A stretch of 64,000 nt of DNA from Halobaculum sp. CBA1158 (GCF_021431925.1 NZ_CP090371.1:806001-870000), one strand, 5' to 3'. Positions 29,764 through 37,373 are shown, counted from the stretch's first letter. Numbers and translations are program-made. Notes: generated by a model not told the origin, from the letters alone.

Positions 29764-30372
29764 GTGACCCTCCGATCGATCGCCGGCCGCGACGCGGTTC
29801 GCCCGGTCGCGGAGACGCTCACCGCGATGGCGGTCGCCTCCGTGGCGTTCCGGGTCGTCGACGCGGTCGCGGCCCCGCTGGCCGCGGCCCTGTTCGTGCT
29901 CTCGACGCCGACGCTCGCGCCGTGGACGCTCGCGACGAGCGTCTACGCCCACGCGGGGGTCGGTCACCTGTTCGGCAACGCCGTACTCGTCGTCGTTGCC
30001 GGGGTCCCGATCGCCGCCGGAACGACCAGGGCGCGCTTTCACGCGTTCGTGCTCGCCACGGGTGCGCTCGCGGGGGTGGCGCAGGTCTGGATCGGCGGCC
30101 TGCTCGCACCGGCGACAGTCGGCGTTCTCGGAACCAGCGGAGCGGCGTTCGCGCTCGCGGGCTACGTCGCCGCCGCCAATCCCGCCGCCGGCGCGGCGGG
30201 ACGGCTGATCGAGCGACTGGGCGCGTCGCCGCGGGCGGTCGTGTTCGTCGTCGCGCTCCTCGCGCTCGCGGTCACGCTGGCGTTCAGCCCGCCCGGGAGC
30301 GCGCTGGTGGCGCACTTCGTCGGGCTAACCCTCGGGATCGCGGCCGGCTCCGTGCGACTGCTTCGTGTGTGA
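29764..30372 (+). CDS. Rhomboid-family intramembrane serine protease
   Basis: The product is 202 aa from a GTG start, with about six membrane helices. Hallmarks are YAHAGVGHLFGNAVLVVVAG (L1 loop/helix 2, H-x-N region), GTSGAAFALAGYVAA containing the catalytic Ser, and LVAHFVGLTLGIAAG with the catalytic His of the final helix. Rhomboids cleave membrane proteins inside the bilayer; in haloarchaea they have been linked to envelope glycoprotein processing. The substrate here is unknown. It stands alone between rps10 and tRNA-Ala. Confidence 0.85.
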   Translation: MTLRSIAGRDAVRPVAETLTAMAVASVAFRVVDAVAAPLAAALFVLSTPTLAPWTLATSVYAHAGVGHLFGNAVLVVVAGVPIAAGTTRARFHAFVLATGALAGVAQVWIGGLLAPATVGVLGTSGAAFALAGYVAAANPAAGAAGRLIERLGASPRAVVFVVALLALAVTLAFSPPGSALVAHFVGLTLGIAAGSVRLLRV

Positions 30373-30435
30373 GAAACGCACGGGGGCGGGGTGAAACGGA
30401 AGTCTCAAGTGCGATCCCGGGTTCCGATGTAATGC

Positions 30436-30507
30436 GGGCTCGTAGATCAGCGGTAGATCGCTTCCTTCGCAAGGAAGAGGCCCTGGGTTCAAATCCCAGC
30501 GAGTCCA
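30436..30507 (+). tRNA. tRNA-Ala (CGC)
   Basis: The 72-nt cloverleaf has acceptor GGGCTCG pairing with CGAGTCC and discriminator A, anticodon stem CTTCC/GGAAG with loop TTCGCAA (anticodon CGC), and T-arm CTGGG-TTCAAAT-CCCAG. There is no intron and CCA is not encoded. Its last 14 nt are repeated at 33459-33472, marking it as the insertion site of a small element. Confidence 0.95.
30494..30507 (+). repeat. Left attachment repeat (inside tRNA-Ala 3' end)
   Basis: TCCCAGCGAGTCCA, the last 14 nt of tRNA-Ala, matches 33459-33472 exactly in the same orientation, 2,965 bp apart. Integrases of archaeal elements commonly target this part of a tRNA gene and leave such repeats at both ends. Confidence 0.75.
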
Positions 30508-30684
30508 TCCCACTTCGGCTCGCTCTCGAAGGACCACAAAACGGCGAGTCACAACCCTGAATCGGGTGCTTCCTCCGTAGCCACGCGAAACGAACCTGAA
30601 AAGTACAGAGAGTTCACTGACATTCTCGGCGATCCCCGTGCAGTCGCGCGAATGAAGGCGGTGCTCCGGGGTGGTGTTGCATGA
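30508..30684 (+). pseudogene. C-terminal remnant of an unidentified gene
   Basis: The frame ending at TGA 30682-30684 encodes a convincing protein tail (ATRNEPEKYREFTDILGDPRA, then VARMKAVLRGGVA) with haloarchaeal codon use, but no start codon precedes it; the frame simply runs back into the tRNA. A second ORF of 15 codons (30681-30728, MSVTADPNGRNSVHR) overlaps its stop by ATGA, which is normal operon spacing. The parent gene is not recognised. Loss of the 5' part at the attachment site fits a deletion when the element decayed. Confidence 0.55.
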
Positions 30685-30727
30685 GCGTCACCGCAGACCC
30701 GAACGGGAGGAATTCGGTTCACCGGTA

Positions 30728-30770
30728 GGGGGTGTAGCTAAGGCCACCTCATCATTAGACCACAGCCCCC
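30728..30770. other. 43-nt imperfect hairpin, possible structured RNA
   Basis: GGGGGTGTAGCTAA can fold back on TTAGACCACAGCCCCC with one bulge and a mismatch, leaving a 13-nt loop. On the minus strand the loop region reads TCTAATGATGAGG, similar to the 5' half of some tRNAs and to a box C (ATGATGA), but no matching box D or full cloverleaf is seen. Confidence 0.3.
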
Positions 30771-31279
30771 GCGACGTGAGCCGCAGGCGAAGCACCCCTC
30801 CGGGCGCGCGAAAAAATTCGTCAGAAGCAAAGTGGAACGGCTGTTAGGAAGGGATTGCCCACCCACCTTTTGCGCTGCGGGCCGGCTCCGCCGGCCCTCG
30901 GCAAAAGCTGGAGCAAAAGCACTCCTCCCTCGCTTCAGGCGGCGGAGCCGCCTTCCGCTCGGTCGTCGGCCCGCTCGCTCGCTACGCTCGCTCGCGGTGG
31001 GTGCGTCTATTGTTCTTAGTTTCTCTGTATTGACGGCAACTGGAACAGGATATATCACGTGCAGAGGATTTCAACAGAGCCACTCTACCGGGTATACCTC
31101 GAGTCATCACACCGAGCACGTGACCTCCGTGACCGTCAATAATACGCAGCGCCGGAGACGGGGTTCAGTCTCGCATGTATGTCGCTTCGATGGTCCACCC
31201 ACCGTGTGATCTGGAATCGGGTACGATCACAGACCCGCCTATCACGTGCTCACTTACGGTCAGTACATCGCGGACCCAG
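30771..31279. other. Non-coding stretch inside the element
   Basis: No convincing gene lies in these 509 bp. The middle (30860-31010) is made of GC-rich short inverted repeats (for example CCGGCTCCGCCGG and GGCGGCGGAGCCGCC) and CTCGCTCGC stretches, a pattern seen in haloarchaeal accessory regions. Open frames across it are rich in Arg, Ser and Pro and are probably spurious. Confidence 0.5.
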
Positions 31280-31849
31280 TCAACAGAGGTAGTACCTTTG
31301 ATCGCCATCAAGTAAATCGATACAGTACACGGTATTTTGATACCGGAGATACACGGCACTCACGTAATCAGGGACTGGTGTATCTGGGTTCTCTTCCTCA
31401 TAAGCGGTTGTTTGCTGAGAGAGGCGATCAATGATTTGATTGATTAGTTCTTGCAACCCAGCTGTTCGGTCAGTCTCCGGAATTCCCTGCTGAGCAGGGT
31501 ATTCAACCTTGTACTCGTACCCTGTGATCGCATAATCGAGGATTTCCTTTTTATTTGAAGACAGGAGATCATACCGTACCGGGTCGATATTTGACCGCTC
31601 TTCGTCGGAAAGCTGGACCTGGTTTAGTCGAATAGAGGTTTCAGAAGTCGGAAAAGTCGTCTGCGTCGGCGATTCCGTCGTTTCAGGTGTCGGAGATGGA
31701 CTCGACTGCCCACTAGTGGACTGTCGCTCGGTCTCGGTCATCTCTGTAGCGGAACGCTGTCCCTGTTCCGACTCCCCGAGGCACCCAGAAATCCCGAGCA
31801 CAATTGCTACTATTCCACTGAGCATAGACCGCCTCGAGCACACATTCAT
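31280..31849 (-). CDS. Secreted lipoprotein of unknown function
   Basis: The product is 189 aa. The N-terminus has an arginine-containing signal (CSRRSMLSGIVAIVLGISGC) ending in a lipobox LGISGC, so Cys22 should be lipid-modified and the protein anchored outside. A Ser/Thr/Pro/Gln-rich linker of about 50 residues, a likely O-glycosylation region, leads to a C-terminal domain of about 110 residues with several aromatic residues and two cysteines (YCIDL and the final Cys). No family is recognised. The gene is notably AT-richer than its surroundings, consistent with its place in the integrated element. The 244 bp upstream are AT-rich and show no gene. Confidence 0.75.
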   Translation of the reverse strand: MNVCSRRSMLSGIVAIVLGISGCLGESEQGQRSATEMTETERQSTSGQSSPSPTPETTESPTQTTFPTSETSIRLNQVQLSDEERSNIDPVRYDLLSSNKKEILDYAITGYEYKVEYPAQQGIPETDRTAGLQELINQIIDRLSQQTTAYEEENPDTPVPDYVSAVYLRYQNTVYCIDLLDGDQRYYLC

Positions 31850-32093
31850 CGGTTATTTCTCATTATATTCTACTTAAATGGTTTGTGTATAAGTAGCAAT
31901 AAAAATGGAAACTTTCATACTAATTATCTAAGTCGATATTTAATAATTCTTGTACGAATTATGGAGGGAGATGTAATATCGAGGTAGACAAACGAGTCTA
32001 TCTGTACCAGACAAATAGCCTGTACTGGCTTTGTTGAAATCTCAGTTATTCGACATCTTTCTTGCTGAAACAGCCGACAGGGAGGCGTGCGAA

Positions 32094-32396
32094 TCAATCA
32101 ACTCTCGTTCCTCGAACCACGCCGGATGCCGCGTAGTAGAGTGCACCGAGGAGAACGGACAGTAGATATGTATATATGAAGAATATACCAGCGATCAGCG
32201 GGAGACACGACAGCGTCCTACAACCCGAAATCCGGCCCGATTCGAGCGCGAGAGTCCAGACGGTGCCGGCCAACCAGTCGAACTGTACGGAACCATCCGT
32301 GAGTAACGGAGGGACGACCCCCGAAACAAGAATCAACAGGAACGCCGCTAGGACAGCCCGATTCAGGAAGATAGTGCGAATTCGCCGCCGCTCCAT
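32094..32396 (-). CDS. Small two-helix membrane protein
   Basis: The product is 100 aa from the ATG at 32396, supported by a GGGAGG ribosome-binding site just upstream. It has a basic start (MERRRIRTIFLNR), a first helix (AVLAAFLLILVSGVVPPLL), a polar loop with a Cys pair (GCRTLSC), and a second helix (LPLIAGIFFIYTYLLSVLLGALYYAAS). The frame is open upstream to 32468 but that part lacks supporting features. The function is unknown; codon use is less GC-biased than in chromosomal neighbours. Confidence 0.6.
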   Translation of the reverse strand: MERRRIRTIFLNRAVLAAFLLILVSGVVPPLLTDGSVQFDWLAGTVWTLALESGRISGCRTLSCLPLIAGIFFIYTYLLSVLLGALYYAASGVVRGTRVD

Positions 32397-32483
32397 AGGC
32401 CCTCCCTTCAGGACACTCCGGTAAGTGCTTTGACTGTATCTATCGCTGTCAACTGTGAGGTCGAAGCACAAAACCGAGCGTCG

Positions 32484-32633
32484 CTACTCCTCGTCGCCGC
32501 CGTCCGCGATCCGCTTCCCGCCGGCACGGTAGTCCTCGGGGTCGCCGCCGAGATCCTCGGCGAGCGCCTCCCGCAGCTCCTCGCCCTGTTCGTCCATCGC
32601 CTCCTTGAACTCCGTGAATTCCTCGTCGGTCAT
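32484..32633 (-). CDS. Small acidic protein, third gene of HicB-like mini-operon
   Basis: The product is 49 aa, strongly acidic (MTDEEFTEFKEAMDEQGEELREALAEDLGG at the start), predicted helical and without cysteines. Its ATG overlaps the stop of the upstream gene by 4 bp, so it is translated with it. No family is recognised. Confidence 0.6.
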   Translation of the reverse strand: MTDEEFTEFKEAMDEQGEELREALAEDLGGDPEDYRAGGKRIADGGDEE

Positions 32634-33004
32634 CGGTTCCGTGTTCCGTGCCATTCCTCGTACCTCTTGATATACCGTTCGCCGTGTTCGGATAAGTGTT
32701 CTTCGGCGAACGACAACGCCTCGCTCGGCGGCATCGGCGGGAACACCTCTCCACCGTCGATCTGCTCGCCGTCGCGGTACACGTCCATGTGGACCCCCTC
32801 TTCCAGCACGTCGTGCCCGAAATCCGATTCGGGGTCATGGTCAAAGCGCACGATGGGTTCCCACCTGTCGCCGTGGTCGTACTCGATCTGCACGACGAAG
32901 CGGGTTATCGTCCCGTTGTCGGAGGTGTAGCCGATTCGCCGCCGAACACGGTAATCGATCGGCGTGGTGAACTCGCGATCGTACTCGCGTGGCTCGTCAC
33001 TCAT
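32630..33004 (-). CDS. DUF7718-like haloarchaeal protein
   Basis: The product is 124 aa. The segment IGYTSDNGTITRFVVQIEYDHGDRWEPIVRFDHD, then EEGVHMDVYRDGEQ and EALSFAEEHLSEHGERYIKRYEEWHG, resembles a haloarchaeal family I recall as DUF7718. It is the middle gene of a three-gene set: its start overlaps the HicB-like gene by 8 bp and its stop overlaps the 49-aa gene by 4 bp. Placement behind a small antitoxin-like gene suggests a toxin-antitoxin-type role, but no nuclease motif is visible. Confidence 0.7.
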   Translation of the reverse strand: MSDEPREYDREFTTPIDYRVRRRIGYTSDNGTITRFVVQIEYDHGDRWEPIVRFDHDPESDFGHDVLEEGVHMDVYRDGEQIDGGEVFPPMPPSEALSFAEEHLSEHGERYIKRYEEWHGTRNR

Positions 33005-33149
33005 CAGCGCGTTCGAGGTCTGAGGCGTCGAGGTTCGATAGCGCCTCTTCCCGGATCTCCCCGGTCCCGGTGACGCCGGATTCCTCGTCGACGGCGGCGC
33101 ATTCGCCGTCGTCCGTCTGGATGAGACGGATGTCGCGCTTCGTGTTCAT
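32997..33149 (-). CDS. Small HicB-like antitoxin-type protein
   Basis: The product is 50 aa (start 33149). The core AAVDEESGVTGTGEIREEALSNLDASDL matches the short beta-beta-alpha HicB antitoxin pattern, in which a strand is followed by TGV.TQG.TREEAL.NL. It lacks the C-terminal DNA-binding domain of long HicB proteins. A HicA-type toxin is not adjacent; the partner may be the DUF7718-like protein. The start codon lies 10 bp after an 18-bp palindrome that overlaps the promoter, which suggests autoregulation. Confidence 0.6.
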   Translation of the reverse strand: MNTKRDIRLIQTDDGECAAVDEESGVTGTGEIREEALSNLDASDLERADE

Positions 33150-33158
33150 GGTCGGTCG

Positions 33159-33176
33159 TTGTCCGAAATCGGACAA
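33159..33176. promoter_or_regulatory. 18-bp palindromic operator over the HicB-like promoter
   Basis: TTGTCCGA-AA-TCGGACAA is a perfect 8-bp inverted repeat with a 2-bp spacer. It covers the space between the TATA-like CTTTTG (centred about 27 nt before the ATG, minus strand) and the start codon, so a bound dimer would block initiation. It is much more symmetrical than its surroundings. Confidence 0.65.
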
Positions 33177-33186
33177 AAGCCTTCGG

Positions 33187-33426
33187 TCAGTCCTCGTCGT
33201 CGGGGGAATCGTCTATCACGGCGTCGAAGTCGCCCGTATCCTCGTACCTGTCTCCAGGATTATAAATAAGTCGTCTGTCGACGCAGGCCTGCTCACGGCC
33301 GTCGACGGCTCAGTCGGAGGGTTCCCCGCTGGCGTGCTCGCGTTCCAGTTCGTGGTGTTCAGCCTCTCGGCGGCCGTTCTCGCCCTCGAAGTGACTTACA
33401 CGAATGCGCTGTGAGCAGTCGTACAT
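33187..33426 (-). pseudogene. 38-codon ORF continuing in frame past a TGA
   Basis: From ATG 33426 a 38-aa product is encoded (starting MYDCSQRIRVSHFEGENGRR and ending HASGEPSD, stop at 33310). The same frame then continues 40 more codons with haloarchaeal-like acidic sequence (NPGDRYEDTGDFDAVIDDSP) to a stop at 33187. This suggests a gene of about 79 codons broken by one in-frame TGA, or a 38-aa protein by itself. It lies directly inside the right attachment repeat. No family is recognised. Confidence 0.4.
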
Positions 33427-33458
33427 TGTGAATGCACAAGAGAGGCCTAGTGGAACGC

Positions 33459-33472
33459 TCCCAGCGAGTCCA
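33459..33472 (+). repeat. Right attachment repeat (copy of tRNA-Ala 3' end)
   Basis: Exact 14-bp match to the tRNA-Ala 3' terminus, followed by CTCCCGC and a T5 run that resembles a tRNA terminator. It marks the right end of the integrated element. Confidence 0.75.
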
Positions 33473-33491
33473 CTCCCGCTTTTTCCGACGC

Positions 33492-34163
33492 CTACGTCCC
33501 GGAGACGAGCGTCTCGCGCAGTTCGTGAAGCGAGTCGACGTCGAACGCCGGTTCGGGTTCGAGTTCGTCGTCGGTGTTGAACTCCCGGCGAACGAACGCG
33601 GCGTCGATGCCGACGTTGTGCGCGGCGGCCACGTCCGAGGGTCGGTCCCCGACGTACACCGCCCGGTCGGGCGTCAGGTCCGCGAGCGCCCGGTTCATGT
33701 ACCGCGTCCCCGGCTTCTCAGCGCCGACGTCCTCGACGCCCGGTCGGAGGCCGTAGTAGGTGTCGAAGCGGTCGTCGAGCCCGAACCGGTCGAGCACGCG
33801 TTCGATGGCGCTGTGCTGGTTGTTGCTCACGATACCGCGGGCCGTCGGGAGGTCGAGGAGGGCGCGCGCGTCGTCGTACAGCGCCTTCTCGCCGTCCGTC
33901 ATCGCAGTCACCTGGTTCTCCGTGACGAGCTCGTTTCGGCGGTGCCACAGGTCGTCGAAGCGGATCCCGTATGTCGACGCGAAGTGCTCCCGGGCGGCCG
34001 CGAGCCCGCCCTCCAACGTTCGAACGACGCGGAACTCTCGGGCGGTCGGGTCGTCGATGTCCGCCTCCGCCAGCGTCCGCTCGGCCGCGTCGTCGAACAC
34101 CCACGACGGCGACCGCTCCACCAACACCCCGTCCATGTCGAACACGACGGCGTCGTACTCCAT
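33492..34163 (-). CDS. HAD-superfamily phosphatase (phosphoglycolate phosphatase-like)
   Basis: The product is 223 aa. Motif I is DMDGVLVERSPSW (nucleophile Asp9), motif II GIVSNNQHSAIERVLDRFGL, motif III GAEKPGTRYMNRAL and motif IV VYVGDRPSDVAAAHNVGIDAAFVRR. An alpha-helical C1 cap lies between motifs I and II. The class covers phosphoglycolate phosphatase and similar small-molecule phosphatases; the substrate is not evident. It diverges from the glycosyltransferase gene at 34276 and is the first gene outside the integrated element. Confidence 0.85.
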   Translation of the reverse strand: MEYDAVVFDMDGVLVERSPSWVFDDAAERTLAEADIDDPTAREFRVVRTLEGGLAAAREHFASTYGIRFDDLWHRRNELVTENQVTAMTDGEKALYDDARALLDLPTARGIVSNNQHSAIERVLDRFGLDDRFDTYYGLRPGVEDVGAEKPGTRYMNRALADLTPDRAVYVGDRPSDVAAAHNVGIDAAFVRREFNTDDELEPEPAFDVDSLHELRETLVSGT

Positions 34164-34275
34164 GACGCTTGCAGCGCCCCCGTGTGCATGAGGCTGACGG
34201 GTGACCTGTCACGACCCGCTGGGTACCGCCCCAAGACACATATCCGAGGCGTCGAAGACAGCCCCAGACACCACC

Positions 34276-35652
34276 ATGGCACCGACGGTAGCCGTCGCAC
34301 ACTACCCCGAGGGGGCGGGGCACGCGACACGGATGCTCGCGATCGCCGAGGCGATCGAGGACGCCGGGGGGACCGTCCGGATGGCTGGCGGCGGTGCCGG
34401 CACCGAGTTCGTTGCGCTCAACGGGTACGACGAGTTCGAGCCGACCGTCGTCGACTACATCGGCGACTATCAGGACGGGTCGGTGTGGCGGACCGCGACC
34501 CGAAGCCTGCCGGCGAGCGTCGACCGGATCGCCGACTACCGGGCGTGGCTGTCGGCGACCGAGCCGGACGCGCTCGTCACCGACGACATGTTCGCGGCCA
34601 TCGCGGCGACGCGGTGCGACGTGCCGCTGTACGTGCTGAAACACGACATGCCGGGGCTGTACGACGACCTGCTCGAACGAACCGGGGCGGGCGTTCACAC
34701 CCGGTTCCAGCTGTCGGCCGCGCGGGAGTTCTTCTACCCGGTCGTGTGGCCCGAATCCGGCGCGGACCCGCCGCGTGCGACGCGGATCCCACCGGTCGCG
34801 CTCGACGGCGAGCCGCCGGTTCGAGACGGGTACGACGTGGTGGTCGTGCCGAGTCACTACTCGTCGCTGTCGCGGATTGCCGACCACCTCCGGCGACAGG
34901 GGTACGACGTGCTCGACGTGTCCGACGAGTCGTGGGAGCCCGTCGAGTCGCTGTTGCCGTATCTCCGCGGAGCCGACGCGGTCGTCTGCTCGGGCTACTC
35001 GACCGTGATGGACGCCGCCGTCGCCGGAACGCCCTGCGTCGTCCACCCGGCGACCGACGAGCAGGACGCCGTCGCGGAGTGGCTCGAGCGGTTCGACGTG
35101 ACCGGCTTCGCCGTCGCGCCAGATCCGATCGACGTGCTCGATGCCGTCGCGGCCCCGCCCGACCCGCCGGCGTTCGAGAACGGGGCCGAGTTCATCGCTC
35201 GGCGGGTCACGACCGATCTGTGTGACCCCGACCCGTACGCGGCCGAGGAGGTCGACGGTGCTGAGGAGATCGACGGTACCGGGGCGGTCGACGGGACCGA
35301 GGTGCAGGCGACGGACCCGGAGGCGGCCGCCGGGATGGCCCGCGCGAACGCTCCCGTCGCCACCGGATCTCGCCTCGCGTCGTTCGCGGCCGTGCCGGCG
35401 CTCGCGGCGGCGTGTCTCGTCACGACCGGGAGCCTCCTGTCGCCCTCGCGTGCGGGACGGTCCGTGGCAGGGACGGTCGCGCGGGGCGTCGGCGGGCTCC
35501 GAACTGCCGGCGGCCACCTGCGCCGGGCGGGCGGTCGCGTCGCCGGTGCGGTCGCCGGCGCTGTGACCGATGCGTTGTCGGCTGGCCGCGACGGGTGTGG
35601 GGACGCGGTCGGTCGAGTTCGCCGTGTCGTCCCCGATCGGAGTCCGTTCTGA
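34276..35652 (+). CDS. GT-B fold glycosyltransferase (MurG/UDP-glycosyltransferase-like)
   Basis: The product is 458 aa. The N-terminal half has the acceptor-side loop VAVAHYPEGAGHATRMLAIAEAI. The C-terminal half has the donor-binding pattern PYLRGADAVVCSGYSTVMDAAVAGTPCVVHPATDEQDAVAEWLERF, like the glycosyltransferase family 28 C-terminal domain. After residue 320 an acidic linker leads to an Ala/Gly/Arg-rich tail with a hydrophobic stretch (FAAVPALAAACLVTTGSLL), possibly a membrane-association segment. It probably glycosylates a lipid or envelope component; substrates are unknown. The start at 34276 gives the canonical N-terminus, and upstream in-frame residues are not conserved-looking. Confidence 0.8.
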   Translation: MAPTVAVAHYPEGAGHATRMLAIAEAIEDAGGTVRMAGGGAGTEFVALNGYDEFEPTVVDYIGDYQDGSVWRTATRSLPASVDRIADYRAWLSATEPDALVTDDMFAAIAATRCDVPLYVLKHDMPGLYDDLLERTGAGVHTRFQLSAAREFFYPVVWPESGADPPRATRIPPVALDGEPPVRDGYDVVVVPSHYSSLSRIADHLRRQGYDVLDVSDESWEPVESLLPYLRGADAVVCSGYSTVMDAAVAGTPCVVHPATDEQDAVAEWLERFDVTGFAVAPDPIDVLDAVAAPPDPPAFENGAEFIARRVTTDLCDPDPYAAEEVDGAEEIDGTGAVDGTEVQATDPEAAAGMARANAPVATGSRLASFAAVPALAAACLVTTGSLLSPSRAGRSVAGTVARGVGGLRTAGGHLRRAGGRVAGAVAGAVTDALSAGRDGCGDAVGRVRRVVPDRSPF

Positions 35653-35686
35653 GCGCGAACTGCCGTCCGGTGTCGTGCGCCGTCGA

Positions 35687-36115
35687 CTACACGCGCCGCT
35701 CGGTCACGTCGCCGTCGGCGTCGACGAGGAGGAGCCGGTCGACGCCGTCGAGCACGTCCGACCGGACGGCGTCGGCGTCGCTGGCCGGGAACGCGAGGGC
35801 CGTGTAAACGCGGTCGATGTCGACCGCATAGACGCGGCGGTCGAGGCTTTCGGCGTACCGGCCGTCCGCGACCTCGCGGAGCTTTCGCGCGTCGTCGACG
35901 TCGAAGTACGGCTTGCTCTCGACGACCAGCACGTCCCGCTCGCGGTAGGCGACGACGTCCGGCACGATCGACCCGCCGTGTTTTGTGCCGTCGGCGCGGT
36001 CGGCCGGGTGGAGCCGCAGCCCCGACCCGCTGGTGGGGTAGTCGACGGCGAACATGGTCCACCCCTCGCGCGTCAGGTGCGCTTCGACGGCCTCGGTGAC
36101 TCGTTCCTCGTTCAT
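35687..36115 (-). CDS. PD-(D/E)XK nuclease-fold protein
   Basis: The product is 142 aa. The core HGGSIVPDVVAYRERDVLVVESKPYFDVDD holds a textbook PD-(D/E)XK motif: Pro52-Asp53 and Glu66-x-Lys68, in the beta-hairpin of the restriction-nuclease fold. The N-terminal helix (NEERVTEAVEAHLTREGW) is also typical. It starts 7 bp after the stop of the 416-aa gene upstream and ends the three-gene operon that begins with the methyltransferase-glycosylase fusion. A DNA-cleaving role, possibly as restriction subunit, is inferred from motif and context. Confidence 0.75.
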   Translation of the reverse strand: MNEERVTEAVEAHLTREGWTMFAVDYPTSGSGLRLHPADRADGTKHGGSIVPDVVAYRERDVLVVESKPYFDVDDARKLREVADGRYAESLDRRVYAVDIDRVYTALAFPASDADAVRSDVLDGVDRLLLVDADGDVTERRV

Positions 36116-36122
36116 CGCCGAG

Positions 36123-37373
36123 CTATCCCTCCCGCCACAACGCCCCGTCGTGAAACAGGATCGCGTCCGCGAAGTAGGCGTAACACCGGACGAGTTTCCG
36201 CTGTGTGTAGCGGGTGCCGTGGCGAACCTGCATGTAGTACCGGGGGATCTCGTGGGGCCGAAGGTCGTCGTACTCCCGCCCGAGCAGCAGTCGGCCGTCG
36301 ACCGACACCACCTTGTTAACCTCCTCAAGGAACGCCTCGACGGACGAGCCCTCCTCGCTTCTGGCCGACACCGACAGCGACCCGTCCTCCACGCTCACGC
36401 TCCCCCAACAGAACACCAGATTCCTGTCGCGCTCTCTGTACGACTCGCCGATGCGCGTCTCCAGGTAGTCGATGGCCGCCAGCGCGCCGGGATACGGGTC
36501 GCCGCGGATCTTCGCGTTCGCCGAGTAGATGACGGTCTCGTCGCGGCGTTCGAGCAGTTCCGGCGTGCAGTCGGGGTCTTCCTCCTCCAGATACTCCACG
36601 ACGAGGTCAGTCGGAACCGTGGTCGTGCTGGTGAGCGGCGACCACGTCCGATCGGGGCCTCCCTTGCTCGCGAACTCCTGGTGCATCCAGTTCCGGCGCT
36701 CGCGGATCGTTCGGTTCTTGATGAACTCGCGCTCGCTCCCGCCGGTGGCGCGGTCGACGAACACGTCGATCACCTCGAACAGGCGCTGCATCTCGGGGTC
36801 CGACCGCTCGGGCTGTCCCGCGATCTCGTCGTCGTACCGGAGTCCGTTCTGCGAGGAGGCCGCGGTCGGCGGCGAGCCGTCGCCGTCGAAGTCGGTCGGA
36901 TAGTAGAACAACAGCGCCGGTTCGTCGTGGATCTGCATCGCGCTCTCGAGGGCCCTGAACACGAGCGGATTGAGTTCGTCCCAGTCCTGGCTGTTCGTGC
37001 GGACGATGAACGACGCCTCGGGGTAGATGTACAGCGCCGGCACCGACGCCTCCACGGAGGCGGCGATCCGCGGGAACCGCTGGAACGCGTTGTGTCCGGT
37101 GCCCGCCTCCTCCGATATCTCGACGGTGAACAGCGGCTCGTCGTTCGCCTCGACGATCAGATCCGGCGAGTCCAGATAGAGGATCTCCTTGATGTGGTCG
37201 GGGACTCGGTGGAACTCCCGAGGGTCGCCGGCGTCGCTCTTCGGGAGGTGTTCCGTCTCGATGTCGGCCCCGTGTGCGGCGAGGTCGGTGTTCTCCACGA
37301 TGTACCGCGCGAACCGTTCGCTGTCGTGCCAGAGCCGAAACATCGGTCGATGGAACCGACTGGTCGCCGTCAC
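36123..37373 (-). CDS. Candidate restriction endonuclease of the methyltransferase operon
   Basis: The product is 416 aa, with no family recognised with certainty. Residues 68-90 (LDSPDLIVEANDEPLFTVEI and on) resemble an atypical PD-(D/E)XK hairpin (Pro70-Asp71, Glu85-x-Ser87) in which the lysine is replaced. The next block GTGHNAFQRFPRIAASVEASVPALYIYP looks like the helix and strand that follow it in such folds. The C-terminal 250 residues are mixed alpha/beta with many aromatics (RTWSPLTSTTT, EIPRYYMQVRHGTRYTQRKLVRCYAYFADAIL). It sits 64 bp after the m5C methyltransferase gene and 7 bp before a second nuclease-fold gene, so a type II restriction role is likely but unproven. Confidence 0.6.
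   Translation of the reverse strand: MTATSRFHRPMFRLWHDSERFARYIVENTDLAAHGADIETEHLPKSDAGDPREFHRVPDHIKEILYLDSPDLIVEANDEPLFTVEISEEAGTGHNAFQRFPRIAASVEASVPALYIYPEASFIVRTNSQDWDELNPLVFRALESAMQIHDEPALLFYYPTDFDGDGSPPTAASSQNGLRYDDEIAGQPERSDPEMQRLFEVIDVFVDRATGGSEREFIKNRTIRERRNWMHQEFASKGGPDRTWSPLTSTTTVPTDLVVEYLEEEDPDCTPELLERRDETVIYSANAKIRGDPYPGALAAIDYLETRIGESYRERDRNLVFCWGSVSVEDGSLSVSARSEEGSSVEAFLEEVNKVVSVDGRLLLGREYDDLRPHEIPRYYMQVRHGTRYTQRKLVRCYAYFADAILFHDGALWREG

Larger units (their letters stand above)
30508..33472. mobile_element. Decayed integrated element at tRNA-Ala(CGC)
   Basis: About 2.97 kb bounded by 14-bp copies of the tRNA-Ala 3' end. Inside, base composition falls well below the flanks in places (31280-32100 is clearly AT-richer) and genes are short and accessory: a C-terminal gene remnant, a lipoprotein, a two-helix membrane protein and a HicB-like mini-operon. 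Just past the right repeat lies a C-T5 run, which looks like the original tRNA terminator pushed away by the insertion. No integrase or replication gene survives, so mobility is probably lost. Confidence 0.65.

Noticed and set aside
30738-31209. Open frames on both strands in the 30.7-31.2 kb gap
   Set aside because: Arg/Ser/Pro-rich, built from short inverted repeats, no promoter or ribosome-binding site, no recognisable domain.
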